From Actinacidiphila cocklensis (lineage in GTDB: Bacteria; Actinomycetota; Actinomycetes; Streptomycetales; Streptomycetaceae), in assembly GCF_907177275.1 (NCBI RefSeq), contig NZ_CAJSLV010000103.1, forward strand, positions 62,001 through 126,000: a stretch of 64,000 nucleotides of DNA, in the 5' to 3' direction. A program made the translations under genes and the position numbers. Below the pieces are notes generated by a model. The model was not told the origin of the DNA. It searched no databases and saw nothing but the letters and a program-made list of their open reading frames with translations. Position 1 is the first letter of the stretch; the number at the start of each line of letters is the position of its first letter. This document shows positions 8,499 to 16,480 of the stretch, in pieces.

Positions 8499-10124
8499 TC
8501 AGACCCCTGCCGTCTGGGCGCGATGCCGCTGGCGCATCAGGAACTTGCGGACCTTGCCGGTCGGCCCGGTGATCAGGTCGGCCTCGGAGATGACGACGAC
8601 CTGGCGCAGGGTCGCCGCCGCGGCGGCCGTCAGCGCGTCACGGATCGCCGGCGCGCGGTCGGCGGCCGGGTCGGCCCCGGCGTGCAGGGCGAGCAGGACG
8701 TCGGTGACGACGCGCCCGCCGACGTCCGTCGACACCACCGTGCAGTCGTGCACGTCGGGGCAGCGGGCGAGGATGCGCTCCTCCGTCATGGCCGTGTAGA
8801 GCCATTCGCCGCCGAGGTCCACCGCGTCCACCGCCCGGTCGACGTGGAAGTAGTAGCCCTCCTCGTCGCGGTACAACAGGTCGCCGGTGAGGTAGTAGCC
8901 GCCCAGCCGGTTGCGGTAGGTGGCCGCCGAGTCGTTCCAGTAGCCGGGGGCCAGCGTCGGTGCCTTCAGGCCCAGTTGGCCGACCTCGCCGACCGGCACC
9001 TCCTCGCCGGTGGCGGTGTCGAGCAGCGCCACGTCGGCGAAGCCGTGCGGCACGCCGACGCAGCGCCCGTAGCGCTCGGTCGCCGCGGTGTGGGTGATGT
9101 GGAAGGCGGAGTGGCCCATCTCGGTGGAGCCGAGGCCGTCGACGAAGCTGGAGCCCGGGGTGCGGCGCACGCCCTCGCGGGTGACCGTCTCGCGCGAACC
9201 GACCGCGACCAGGCGGCGGATGTGCGGCTCGTGGGCGCAGTCACCGGTGTTGAACCACAGCGACACCGAGTCCAGGTCGTGCGCGGACAGGTCCTCCCGG
9301 GCCAACTGGGTCCAGGTGGCGGCGAATCCGAGCACTCCGCTGGGCTTCCAGCGCTCGATGGCCCGCACCACCGCGGGGCCGTCGTTCTGCGTGGACAGCA
9401 GCAGCAGGTCGCTGCGCAGGCACAGCGCCATGTTCAGCGCCGAGATGCCGGCCGCGTGCGCGGCGGGCAGCGCGCTGAGTATCCGCTCCGCGCCGCGGGC
9501 GCGGGGCGCGGAGAGCCGGAAGAGCCGGGTGGCGGCGAAGAGGCTGGCGCTGGAGTGCACCACCGCCGCGGGCATCCGGGTGGTGCCGGAGGAGTGGGTG
9601 ATCGCGATCGGGTCGTCGGGGTGGTGGCGGTACGGCGCCGGCGCCGTTGACGGGTCCCCGGTGCCGACGTCCGCCGCGTCCGCGTACAGCGCGAGGCCCA
9701 GGTCCTGGCCGGCCAGCCGGGCGCGGTGCTCGGGGTCGGCCACCAGGGCGACCCCGCGCAGCCTGCGGATGTACTCGGCGGCGATGTCGCCGGGCAGGTA
9801 CGGGTTCATCAGCGCGGGGATCGCGCCGAGCCAGGCCAGCGCCTGGAAGTTCAGCAGGCAGTCCGCCGCGCTCGACACGTAGATCGCGACCGGGTCGCGC
9901 GGGCCGATGCCGTTCGCCTGCCACCAGGCCGCCCTGGCCGCGACGCGCTCGCGCAGCTGCCCGAGGGTCAGCTGCTGCCAGGCCGGGTACCCGTCGACCG
10001 GGGTGTCGAAGGCGGCGCCCGGCCCTTCGGGGTCGGCCCCGTGCTCGAACAGCTTGGGCAGGACGTTGCCCGCGCCGAGCTGCGGGTCGGCGGCCAGCCT
10101 GGCCCGGATGTTGGTGCCGGTCAC
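8499..10124 (-). CDS. AMP-dependent acyl ligase with altered P-loop
   Basis: A 541-residue ANL-superfamily protein. The A10 region GPTGKVRKFLMRQRH keeps its catalytic Lys near residue 530, the A5-like GLGSTEMGHS is present, and GYYLTGDLLYRDEEG gives the A7/A8 Asp. The phosphate loop is unusual: HSSGTTRMPAAVV, where the canonical Gly and the Lys of TGxPK are replaced by Arg and Ala. A good ribosome site (GGAGG, 7 nt before GTG at 10124) fixes the start. It may activate an aryl or acyl acid for the adjacent condensation domain or the ACP at 5.7 kb, but the loop change leaves activity uncertain. It sits between the E1 beta gene and the condensation-domain gene. Confidence 0.82.
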   Translation of the reverse strand: MTGTNIRARLAADPQLGAGNVLPKLFEHGADPEGPGAAFDTPVDGYPAWQQLTLGQLRERVAARAAWWQANGIGPRDPVAIYVSSAADCLLNFQALAWLGAIPALMNPYLPGDIAAEYIRRLRGVALVADPEHRARLAGQDLGLALYADAADVGTGDPSTAPAPYRHHPDDPIAITHSSGTTRMPAAVVHSSASLFAATRLFRLSAPRARGAERILSALPAAHAAGISALNMALCLRSDLLLLSTQNDGPAVVRAIERWKPSGVLGFAATWTQLAREDLSAHDLDSVSLWFNTGDCAHEPHIRRLVAVGSRETVTREGVRRTPGSSFVDGLGSTEMGHSAFHITHTAATERYGRCVGVPHGFADVALLDTATGEEVPVGEVGQLGLKAPTLAPGYWNDSAATYRNRLGGYYLTGDLLYRDEEGYYFHVDRAVDAVDLGGEWLYTAMTEERILARCPDVHDCTVVSTDVGGRVVTDVLLALHAGADPAADRAPAIRDALTAAAAATLRQVVVISEADLITGPTGKVRKFLMRQRHRAQTAGV

Positions 10125-10182
10125 AGCGTTCCTCCTTCGTGTAGCCCTGCCCTCGTGCGGGGTGCGGGGCCGGCCGTCCGGC

Positions 10183-11154
10183 TCATCCCGCACCCACCGA
10201 CTTCTCGACCGCCGCCCGCAGTTGGGACCTGGTGGGCTGGCAGGCCAGGTCCAGCTCGCGGGCGAAGGGGAGCACCGCGCCGTCCGGCCGGGTCACCCGG
10301 CGCGGCGGCGCGACCAGCCGCATCTCCTCGGCCGCCGTGGCGACGATCTCCGCGCCGATGCCGCAGGACCGGTTGGAGTCGTCCACCACGACCAGCCGTC
10401 CCGTGCGCTCCAGCGACGCGGCCAGCCCGGCCCAGTCGAAGGGGTGCAGCGAGCGGGGGTCGAAGACCTCGACGGACACCGTCCCCGCCAGCTCGTCCGC
10501 GACCGCCAGCGCGTCGTGCACGAGGTGCCCCACCGCCACGACGGTGACGTCGGTGCCCGCCCGGTGGATGCGGGCGGAGCCGAGCGGTACGGGGGCGAGC
10601 CCGGCGAGGTCGACGTCCTCGCGCACGCCCAGCGCGCCGGACGGCGCGAACACGACCACCGGGTCGTCGTCCCTGATGGCCGTCACCAGCAGCCCGTACG
10701 CGTCCGTGGCGGTCGCCGGGACCACCGTCTTGACCCCGACGTGCGCGAACAGGCTGTACGGGTGGTCGGAGTGCTGGCCCGCCCAGCTGTCCCGGGAGCC
10801 CGAGCCGGGCAGCAGGTACGTCACCGGCACCCGCGTCTGGCCCCCGGTCATCAGGGAGAACTTGTGAGCCTGGTTGGCGATCTGCTCGAAGGCCAGGAAG
10901 AGCAGCGCCGGGATCTGGAACTCGATCAGCGGGCGCATCCCGGCCATCGCCGCACCGGTCGCGAAGCTGGTGAAGGCCTGCTCGGAGATGGGCGTGTCCA
11001 GCACCCTGTCCCTGCCGAAGCGGCGCAGCAGCCCCGCGGTGGCGTAGGTGACGGCCACCCCGATGTCCTCGCCGAGGACGCACACGGCCGGGTCGCGTTC
11101 CATCTCGTCGCCGATCGCGCGGTTGAGCGCCTTGAGGTAGGAGAGCCTGGGCAT
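10183..11154 (-). CDS. Thiamine-dependent 2-oxoacid dehydrogenase E1 beta subunit
   Basis: A 323-residue E1 beta subunit of the pyruvate / branched-chain 2-oxoacid dehydrogenase type. Start at MPRLSYLKALNRAIGDEMER. Family segments include VLGEDIGV, DTPISEQAF (the Glu that activates thiamine diphosphate) and SHPYSLF-like DHPYSLFAH. It pairs with the E1 alpha gene directly upstream (TGATG overlap). No lipoyl E2 or E3 gene is in the window, as is also the case for the PglB/PglC pair of phenylglycine biosynthesis. Given the hydroxymandelate enzymes in the same operon, a reasonable substrate is an arylpyruvate or 4-hydroxyphenylglyoxylate, giving an aryl-acyl thioester. That is inference; branched 2-oxoacids for a starter unit are an alternative. 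Confidence 0.88.
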   Translation of the reverse strand: MPRLSYLKALNRAIGDEMERDPAVCVLGEDIGVAVTYATAGLLRRFGRDRVLDTPISEQAFTSFATGAAMAGMRPLIEFQIPALLFLAFEQIANQAHKFSLMTGGQTRVPVTYLLPGSGSRDSWAGQHSDHPYSLFAHVGVKTVVPATATDAYGLLVTAIRDDDPVVVFAPSGALGVREDVDLAGLAPVPLGSARIHRAGTDVTVVAVGHLVHDALAVADELAGTVSVEVFDPRSLHPFDWAGLAASLERTGRLVVVDDSNRSCGIGAEIVATAAEEMRLVAPPRRVTRPDGAVLPFARELDLACQPTRSQLRAAVEKSVGAG

Positions 11155-12128
11155 CACAGCGCCCCCGCCCTGGGCCGCAGCCCGGTGGCGTACAGGTGGT
11201 CGAGGGCGGTGGCCGGGTCGGGGTGCGGGCCTGCGAGGGCGAAGCGCACCGCCTCGTCGAGCAGTTCGGCGGTCTCGGCGTCGATCGTGGCGCGGGTGGC
11301 CGCGGGGATGCGGGCGCCCTGGATCTCCAGCGGGTCGCGGGCGGTGCCCGCGGCCACCTCCTCGTCGGTGCGGTAGCGGGGGCGTGCGGTGTGCTCCCAG
11401 GTGTGGTGGGCGTCGAAGCGGTAGGTGACGCACTCCAGCAGCGTGGGTCCGCCGCCCGACCTGGCGCGCTCGACGGCCCCCGTGGTGGCGTCGAGCACCG
11501 CCTGCGGGTCCATGCCGTCCACGACGGCCGCCGGGATGCCGAAGGCCGCCGCGCGGCCGACGACCGTGCCGGCCATGGTGTCCGCGGGGCGCATGGACGT
11601 GGCGAAGCCGTTGTTCTCGCAGACCAGCACGACCGGGACCCGCCACAGCGCGGCCAGGTTGAAGCTCTCCAGCACCACCCCCTGGCTGACCGCGCCGTCG
11701 CCGAAGTACGCCAGCGCGACCCGGTCGGCGCCGGCCTGCCGCATCGCCCAGGCCGCGCCCGCCGCGATCGGTACGGCGGCGCCCACGATCGCGTCGGCCC
11801 CCAGCACCCCCGCGGCGAAGTCGGCGGCGTGCATCGAGCCGCCGCGGCCCTGGTTGAGCCCGGTGCTGCGGCCGGCCAGCTCGGCCATCATGCGGGCCGG
11901 GTCCGCGCCCTTGGCCAGTACGTGGCCGTGCCCGCGGTGGGTGCTGGTGATCACGTCGTCCGGGCGGAGCGCGGCGCAGGTCCCCGCGGCGACCGCCTCC
12001 TGCCCGGTGCAGGGGTGGATGCCGCCGCGGATCACCCCGTCGCGCACCAGCTCGACCGCGCGCTGCTCGAAGCCCCTGATCAGGGCGACGGTCCGGTAGA
12101 GCCCCGACGGTTCCGCCGCCGCCGTCAC
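11154..12128 (-). CDS. Thiamine-dependent 2-oxoacid dehydrogenase E1 alpha subunit
   Basis: A 324-residue E1 alpha subunit. The thiamine diphosphate motif runs from FGDGAVSQGVVLESFNLA near residue 143 to VCENN near residue 170. The phosphorylation-loop type region HHTWEHTARPRYR and the N-terminal IRGFEQRAVELVRDG are typical. Start is GTG at 12128, overlapping the stop of the PhyH gene. It forms a heterotetramer with the beta subunit encoded immediately downstream and decarboxylates a 2-oxoacid, passing the acyl group to a lipoyl carrier. The carrier would have to be supplied by the housekeeping complexes or the acyl transfer done differently. Its placement between 4-hydroxymandelate synthase and hydroxymandelate oxidase genes suggests an aromatic 2-oxoacid. 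Confidence 0.88.
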   Translation of the reverse strand: MTAAAEPSGLYRTVALIRGFEQRAVELVRDGVIRGGIHPCTGQEAVAAGTCAALRPDDVITSTHRGHGHVLAKGADPARMMAELAGRSTGLNQGRGGSMHAADFAAGVLGADAIVGAAVPIAAGAAWAMRQAGADRVALAYFGDGAVSQGVVLESFNLAALWRVPVVLVCENNGFATSMRPADTMAGTVVGRAAAFGIPAAVVDGMDPQAVLDATTGAVERARSGGGPTLLECVTYRFDAHHTWEHTARPRYRTDEEVAAGTARDPLEIQGARIPAATRATIDAETAELLDEAVRFALAGPHPDPATALDHLYATGLRPRAGAL

Positions 12129-13060
12129 GGCCGGTCCGCGCGCCACAGCACCGGGCAGTAGGCGGGGTCGGCGTAGTCGGGGCGGCCGTCGGGCAGTCGC
12201 CGCACCAGGACGTCGTGGTTGTACGCGGCCGGGCTGCCGTCGCTGAGCGCGAACCTGCGGTACTCGTTCCCGCCGTCCTGCAGATGGAAGGAGATCGCGC
12301 GGCGCGGCCGCCCGCTGCGGTTGGCGCCGCTGCCGTGGTAGGTCAGGCAGTGGTGGAAGCTCATGTGGCCCTTGGGGATGACCAGCGGCACCTTGCGGAT
12401 CTCGGCGCCGTTGTAGGCGGCGTTCTCGGCGAGCACCCGCTCCAGGTCGTCGTTGTCGCGGTCGGCGAAGTGCCTGGTCATCGAGTCCTCGCGGCCGGTC
12501 TCCTTCCACTGGTGGCTGCCGTCGACGACGGTGAGGGTGCCCATCTCCTCATCGCAGTCGTGGAAGGGGATGAACGCGGTCAGCATCCGCTCGGAGGTGG
12601 ACGTCGACCAGTAGTGCTTGTCGAAGTGCCAGGGCACGATGTTGCTGGGCTCGCCCTCGACGGGCGGCTTGAGGATCAGCGTCGACTGGAAGACCCGGAT
12701 CTCCGCGGCCTGCGCCAGGCGTGCGGCGACCGCGCCGATCAGCGGCTTGCGCAGGATGCGGGCGATCGGGTCGCTCTCGACGTGCACGTAGTCGTTGTGC
12801 CGCTGGACGGGTCCGTCCGAGGGCTGCCAGGCCGCCAGCCGCGGCGGGCGGACCGGCAGCGTGCGGCTGCGCTCGCCGGCGTAGTAGCCCTCGCTTGCGG
12901 CGAGGAGTTCGTCGACCTCCGCGTCGGCCAGCAGCTTCTTGGTCAGGAACCAGCCGTGCCGGGCGTAGAAGGCGACGTCGTCGTCGTCCGGCAGCAGGGC
13001 GGCTTCCTCGTCGGTGAGCGCGAAGCGCGGGTCGCCGCCCGCCGGCGCGTCGCCGGTCAT
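12125..13060 (-). CDS. PhyH-family Fe(II)/2-oxoglutarate oxygenase
   Basis: A 311-residue phytanoyl-CoA dioxygenase-like enzyme. The HxD pair is in PWHFDKHYW near residue 152, and the distal His plus 2-oxoglutarate Arg are in YHGSGANRSGRPRRAISFH near residue 255. The Asp is present, so it should hydroxylate or desaturate and not halogenate. The DGSHQWKETG segment is typical of the family. It is coupled on both sides: GTGATG with the hydroxymandelate synthase and GTGA with E1 alpha. The start is either GTG 13063 or ATG 13060. The substrate is unknown; carrier-bound aryl or amino acid intermediates are plausible given the neighbours. Confidence 0.85.
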   Translation of the reverse strand: MTGDAPAGGDPRFALTDEEAALLPDDDDVAFYARHGWFLTKKLLADAEVDELLAASEGYYAGERSRTLPVRPPRLAAWQPSDGPVQRHNDYVHVESDPIARILRKPLIGAVAARLAQAAEIRVFQSTLILKPPVEGEPSNIVPWHFDKHYWSTSTSERMLTAFIPFHDCDEEMGTLTVVDGSHQWKETGREDSMTRHFADRDNDDLERVLAENAAYNGAEIRKVPLVIPKGHMSFHHCLTYHGSGANRSGRPRRAISFHLQDGGNEYRRFALSDGSPAAYNHDVLVRRLPDGRPDYADPAYCPVLWRADRP

Positions 13061-14148
13061 CACAGGCCCGCCTGCGTGGTCTCGCGTACGGCGGCCAGCT
13101 CGCGTTCCTTGGCCTCGTACAGGGCGGGGATGTTGCTGGTGCCGAAGGTGCGGGCGCCGTGCCGCTCGATCAGCTCCCAGAAGAACGTCCGCCGCACGTG
13201 CAGGGACTTGGCGAAGATCTGGTACATCTGCCCCCAGTGGTCGCGGTCGACGAGGATGCCGCGCGGCCGCAGCCGCTCCACCGGGAGGTCGACGGCCCCG
13301 AGCCGGCCGTCGAGCGAGCTGTAGTAGCTGCCGGGGGTGGGCGCGAAGCCGACGCCCCGCCCGCCGAGCGCGTCGACCGCGGCGACGATGTCCTGGCTGC
13401 CCAGCGCGAGGTGCTGGACGCCGGGGCCTGCGTGCCAGGCGAGGAAGTCGTCGATCTGGCCCGGCGAGCGGCTCAGGTCCGGCTGGATCAGCGTCAGCGT
13501 GACGCCGCCGCCGGGGCTCTGCACCACCTGCGAGAACATCCCCTGGCCGCCGACCTCGATGTACTCCTCGAAGATCAGGTCGAAGCCGAAGGCCTGCTGG
13601 TAGAAGCGGGTGGTGGCGTCCAGGGTGCCGGGCTCCAGGCAGACCGCGGCGTGGTCGATGGTCCGCAGCAGGTCGGGGTCCTCCGGCGGCGGCCCGTCCA
13701 GCATCTCGATCGCGCCGGGCAGGAAGTCCCCGTCGGCGCCGTGCCGTTCGACCAGCCGGTGCGACACGTCGCCGAAGCCGGAGACGGTGGCGGTCAGCAC
13801 GGACGCGTCCTTGCCCTCGTGAGTCCGCGGCGCGTCGATCGCGGTCGCGCCGCCCGCCACGGCCGCGGCGAACGCGGACCTGGCGTCACTGGTGCCGAAC
13901 GCGACGACCGCGACGCCGTCGCCGTGCCGGGAGACGTAGTCGACGGCCGGGTGGTCGGGCCGCAGCCCCGAGGTGAGCAGCACCCGGCAGTCCCCCTGGC
14001 CCAGCAGCAGGCTGCGCTGGCCCGGCATGCCGGTCTCGGGACCGCCCTGCCCGCACAGGCGGAAGCCGAACGCGGAGCACAGGACGAACGCCGCCTGGCG
14101 CGCGTCACCCACGTAGAACTCGACATGATCGATGCCGAGGTAGTCCAT
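13060..14148 (-). CDS. hmaS: 4-hydroxymandelate synthase
   Basis: A 362-residue two-domain vicinal-oxygen-chelate dioxygenase. It converts 4-hydroxyphenylpyruvate and O2 to 4-hydroxymandelate and CO2. The iron ligands are H166 (TIDHAAVCL), H246 (GVQHLAL) and E325 (FFWELIERHG). Related 4-hydroxyphenylpyruvate dioxygenase shares these. The segments VVQSPGGGVTLTLIQPD and PGQIDDFLAWH and the ending FGTSNIPALYEAKE match the HmaS branch, where HPPDs have a different substrate-face sequence. The presence of Hmo and HpgT homologues in the same operon independently supports HmaS. GAAGGAG lies 6 nt before the ATG at 14148. It supplies the first committed step of the aryl-glycine or aryl-glyoxylate branch. 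Confidence 0.9.
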   Translation of the reverse strand: MDYLGIDHVEFYVGDARQAAFVLCSAFGFRLCGQGGPETGMPGQRSLLLGQGDCRVLLTSGLRPDHPAVDYVSRHGDGVAVVAFGTSDARSAFAAAVAGGATAIDAPRTHEGKDASVLTATVSGFGDVSHRLVERHGADGDFLPGAIEMLDGPPPEDPDLLRTIDHAAVCLEPGTLDATTRFYQQAFGFDLIFEEYIEVGGQGMFSQVVQSPGGGVTLTLIQPDLSRSPGQIDDFLAWHAGPGVQHLALGSQDIVAAVDALGGRGVGFAPTPGSYYSSLDGRLGAVDLPVERLRPRGILVDRDHWGQMYQIFAKSLHVRRTFFWELIERHGARTFGTSNIPALYEAKERELAAVRETTQAGL

Positions 14149-14171
14149 TTCCGCTCCTTCTCTCGGGGTCG

Positions 14172-15437
14172 TCAGACCGTGCGGGTCAGCCGGGTGCCCG
14201 GCATGCCGTAGACGAGGCTGACGTTGTGGCCGCCGAAGCCGAACGAGTTCGACATCACGTGGCCGATACGCGGGGCCGGGCGCGGGCTCTTGCGGACGTG
14301 GTCGAGGTCGCAGGCCGGGTCCGGGTCGTCCAGGTTGTGGGTCGGCGGCAGCAGGCCGCGGCGCAGCGCCAGGACGGCGACCGCGGACTCGACCACGCCG
14401 GAGGCGCCGAGCATGTGCCCGGTCACCGCTTTGGTGCCGCTCACCGGCGGGGCGTCGGCGCCGAAGACCCGGCGGATCGCCAGGGCCTCCGCGCGGTCGC
14501 CGATCTTGGTGCTGGTGCCGTGCGCGTTGACGTAGCCGACGTCGGCGGGCTCCAGGCCCGCGTCGGCCAGGGCCAGCCGCATGCACGCGGCGGCGCCCTC
14601 GCCCTCGGGGTGCGGGGTGGTCGGGTGGTGGGCGTCGTTGGTGGCGCCCCAGCCCTGGACGCCCGCGTAGCCGGCCGCGCCGCGCGCGTCCGCGTGCTCG
14701 GCGCGCTCCAGGACCAGGACGCCGGCGCCCTCGCCGAGCACCAGGCCGTTGCGGCGGCGGTCGAAGGGGCGGCTGGCGCCGGTCGGGTCGTCGGCCCAAC
14801 CGCGGGCCAGGGCACGGGCGTTGTTGAAGGTGTCGGCCAGCGTCGGGAAGAGCGGCGCCTCGCTGCACCCGGCCACCACGACGTCCGCCTCGCCCGCGCG
14901 CAGCAGCCGCAGGCCCTCCCCGATCGACTGCGCCCCGGCCGCGCAGGCGGTGGCGATCGACGAGCTGTAGCCGCGGATGCCGTGCCGGATGGCGATACGG
15001 GCCGCGCCCATGTTCGGCAGCATGCCCGGCAGCAGGTACGGGCTGACGCCCAGCCGGCCGCGCTGCGTCCTGGTGACGACCTGCGCCTCCAGCGTGGCCA
15101 GGCCGCCGGTCCCGGACAGGATCACCCCGATCCGGTACGGGTCGACGTCCCGGCCCACCTCGATGCCCGCGTCGGCCAGCGCGTCGGCGGCCGCCCGCAG
15201 GGCCATCACGATGTAGCGGTCCACGACGCGGGTCTCGGGTCCCGACAGGACGGACTCCGGGTCGATCGGCGGCCCGAAGGCGGCCACGTCCAGGCTCCCC
15301 TCCAGCAGGCTCCCGGCCGGCGGCCGCCCGAGTCCCGACCGCCCCTCGCTCATCGCCGCCACGACCTCGGCGGCACTGGTGCCCACCGGGGTCACCATGC
15401 CCATCCCGGTCACGACGACGTCCGCGCCACGTGTCAC
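14172..15437 (-). CDS. FabF-type beta-ketoacyl synthase
   Basis: A 421-residue KASII-type condensing enzyme with a full triad: Cys in SSSIATACAAGAQS near residue 173, His in YVNAHGTSTKIGD near residue 310, and His in AVTGHMLGASG near residue 345. It ends with the usual NSFGFGGHNVSLVY. GTG start at 15437 overlaps the stop of the truncated KS-like gene. Together with the other two KS-fold proteins and two ACPs it forms a dissociated chain-building set resembling that of aryl-polyene and other reducing type II systems. No partner ketoreductase or dehydratase gene is in this block, so those activities would come from elsewhere or be absent. Substrate unknown. Confidence 0.9.
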   Translation of the reverse strand: MTRGADVVVTGMGMVTPVGTSAAEVVAAMSEGRSGLGRPPAGSLLEGSLDVAAFGPPIDPESVLSGPETRVVDRYIVMALRAAADALADAGIEVGRDVDPYRIGVILSGTGGLATLEAQVVTRTQRGRLGVSPYLLPGMLPNMGAARIAIRHGIRGYSSSIATACAAGAQSIGEGLRLLRAGEADVVVAGCSEAPLFPTLADTFNNARALARGWADDPTGASRPFDRRRNGLVLGEGAGVLVLERAEHADARGAAGYAGVQGWGATNDAHHPTTPHPEGEGAAACMRLALADAGLEPADVGYVNAHGTSTKIGDRAEALAIRRVFGADAPPVSGTKAVTGHMLGASGVVESAVAVLALRRGLLPPTHNLDDPDPACDLDHVRKSPRPAPRIGHVMSNSFGFGGHNVSLVYGMPGTRLTRTV

Positions 15438-16480
15438 AGCCGTTCCCCTTCGCTCGTGGGTGCCCCCGCGCCGACCAGCACGGCCTCGGCCCGATCCCCT
15501 GCACCGCCCTGCTCGACCCGCACGACCAGGACCTCGTCGGCGTCCCCGTCCTCGATCAGCACCCCGGCCACCTCGATCCCCCCGCCCGCGACACACACGA
15601 CCGGCCCTTCCAGCCCCCACCGCGCGGCCACATGCCCGGCCACGGCATTCGGCACCGCCTGAAAGAACATCAACGGCCCCGGCCGCCCCCCGCCGTCGAC
15701 GACTTCTGCGACATGCACGGCCCCGGCCAGGTCCCCGAGCGCACTGACGATGACGACTCCCGTCCTCCCCCCGCGGCCAACCCCTCGCGCCGCAGGCGCG
15801 GGCGCCGCACCGTGCGCGGCAGCGGTTGACGCGCTGGGCGCGGGCGCCACGGATGTGGCGGGCGCGGGCGCCGCGCGAACCGCGGGTACATCGCCGGCAG
15901 GCGCAGCCGCAGGATCCGCGGCCGAAGGCCGACCAGCCGCGGACGCCGCAGGCGCAGCCGCCGCGCGAACCGCGCGAACATCACCGGCACCACCAGCGGC
16001 AGGCACGTCAGCCGCCGCAGGCGCAAGCACCGCGCCGACCGCGCGCACCTCACCGGCGCCGGCGCCGGCAGGCGCAGCCGCCGGATCCGCGGCCGCAGGC
16101 CGACCAGAAGCAGCCGCCGCAGGCACGGCAGCTGCCGCAGCCGAAGGCCGACCAGCCGCAGACGCGGACGCGGCAGGCACGGCAGCCGCCGCAGGTGCTA
16201 GCGACGCGCGAACCGCGGGTACATGGCCGGCACCACCGGCCGCATGCACAGCCGCAGGATCCGCGGCCGAAGGCCGATCAGAAGCAGCCGCAGCCGCCGC
16301 GCGGGACAAGCAGCGGTTCGCCGTCGCCGCCGTCAGGGGGCTGAAGGTGGAGATCACGAAGCCCGGGATCGGAGGGGGGACGCGGTCGGTGGGGGATTCG
16401 GGCCAGGCTGATGAGGCGAGGACGCGCAGGCCTGCGGATTCGGCGCGCAGCGCGAGGCTGCCGGGGGGCGCGAGGGTCAT
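15434..16480 (-). CDS. Truncated ketosynthase-like protein with Ala/Pro-rich repeat insert
   Basis: A 348-residue protein that resembles the short beta-ketoacyl-synthase N-terminal-domain proteins found in aryl-polyene-type clusters. The N-terminus (RVLASSAWPES) and the C-terminal 130 residues (VVIVSALGDLAG, then FFQAVPNAVAGHVAARWGLEGPVV, here split by me) look like a KS N-terminal domain without catalytic Cys or His. Between them lies about 160 residues of Ala/Pro/Gly-rich sequence made of imperfect repeats. The gene overlaps both neighbours (GTGA and ATGA), so it is clearly translated with the two full KS genes. A chain-length or scaffolding role is possible. The repeat insert may be a recent expansion or a flexible linker. 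Confidence 0.62.
   Translation of the reverse strand: MTLAPPGSLALRAESAGLRVLASSAWPESPTDRVPPPIPGFVISTFSPLTAATANRCLSRAAAAAASDRPSAADPAAVHAAGGAGHVPAVRASLAPAAAAVPAASASAAGRPSAAAAAVPAAAASGRPAAADPAAAPAGAGAGEVRAVGAVLAPAAADVPAAGGAGDVRAVRAAAAPAASAAGRPSAADPAAAPAGDVPAVRAAPAPATSVAPAPSASTAAAHGAAPAPAARGVGRGGRTGVVIVSALGDLAGAVHVAEVVDGGGRPGPLMFFQAVPNAVAGHVAARWGLEGPVVCVAGGGIEVAGVLIEDGDADEVLVVRVEQGGAGDRAEAVLVGAGAPTSEGERL
15896..16300. repeat. Three imperfect ~171-174 bp repeats inside the KS-like gene
   Basis: Blocks sharing the core GCAGCCGC followed by GGATCCGCGGCCG start near 15901, 16072 and 16246, that is 171 and 174 bp apart. Both spacings are multiples of three, so the frame is kept. In protein they give three copies of an RPxAADPAA segment spaced 57-58 residues apart. 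The copies have diverged, so this is an older in-frame duplication. It encodes an Ala/Pro-rich low-complexity tract. Confidence 0.7.

Noticed and set aside
13060..14148. Assignment as ordinary 4-hydroxyphenylpyruvate dioxygenase of tyrosine breakdown
   Set aside because: Sequence near the iron ligands and the C-terminus fits the HmaS branch better, and Hmo and HpgT homologues share the operon.
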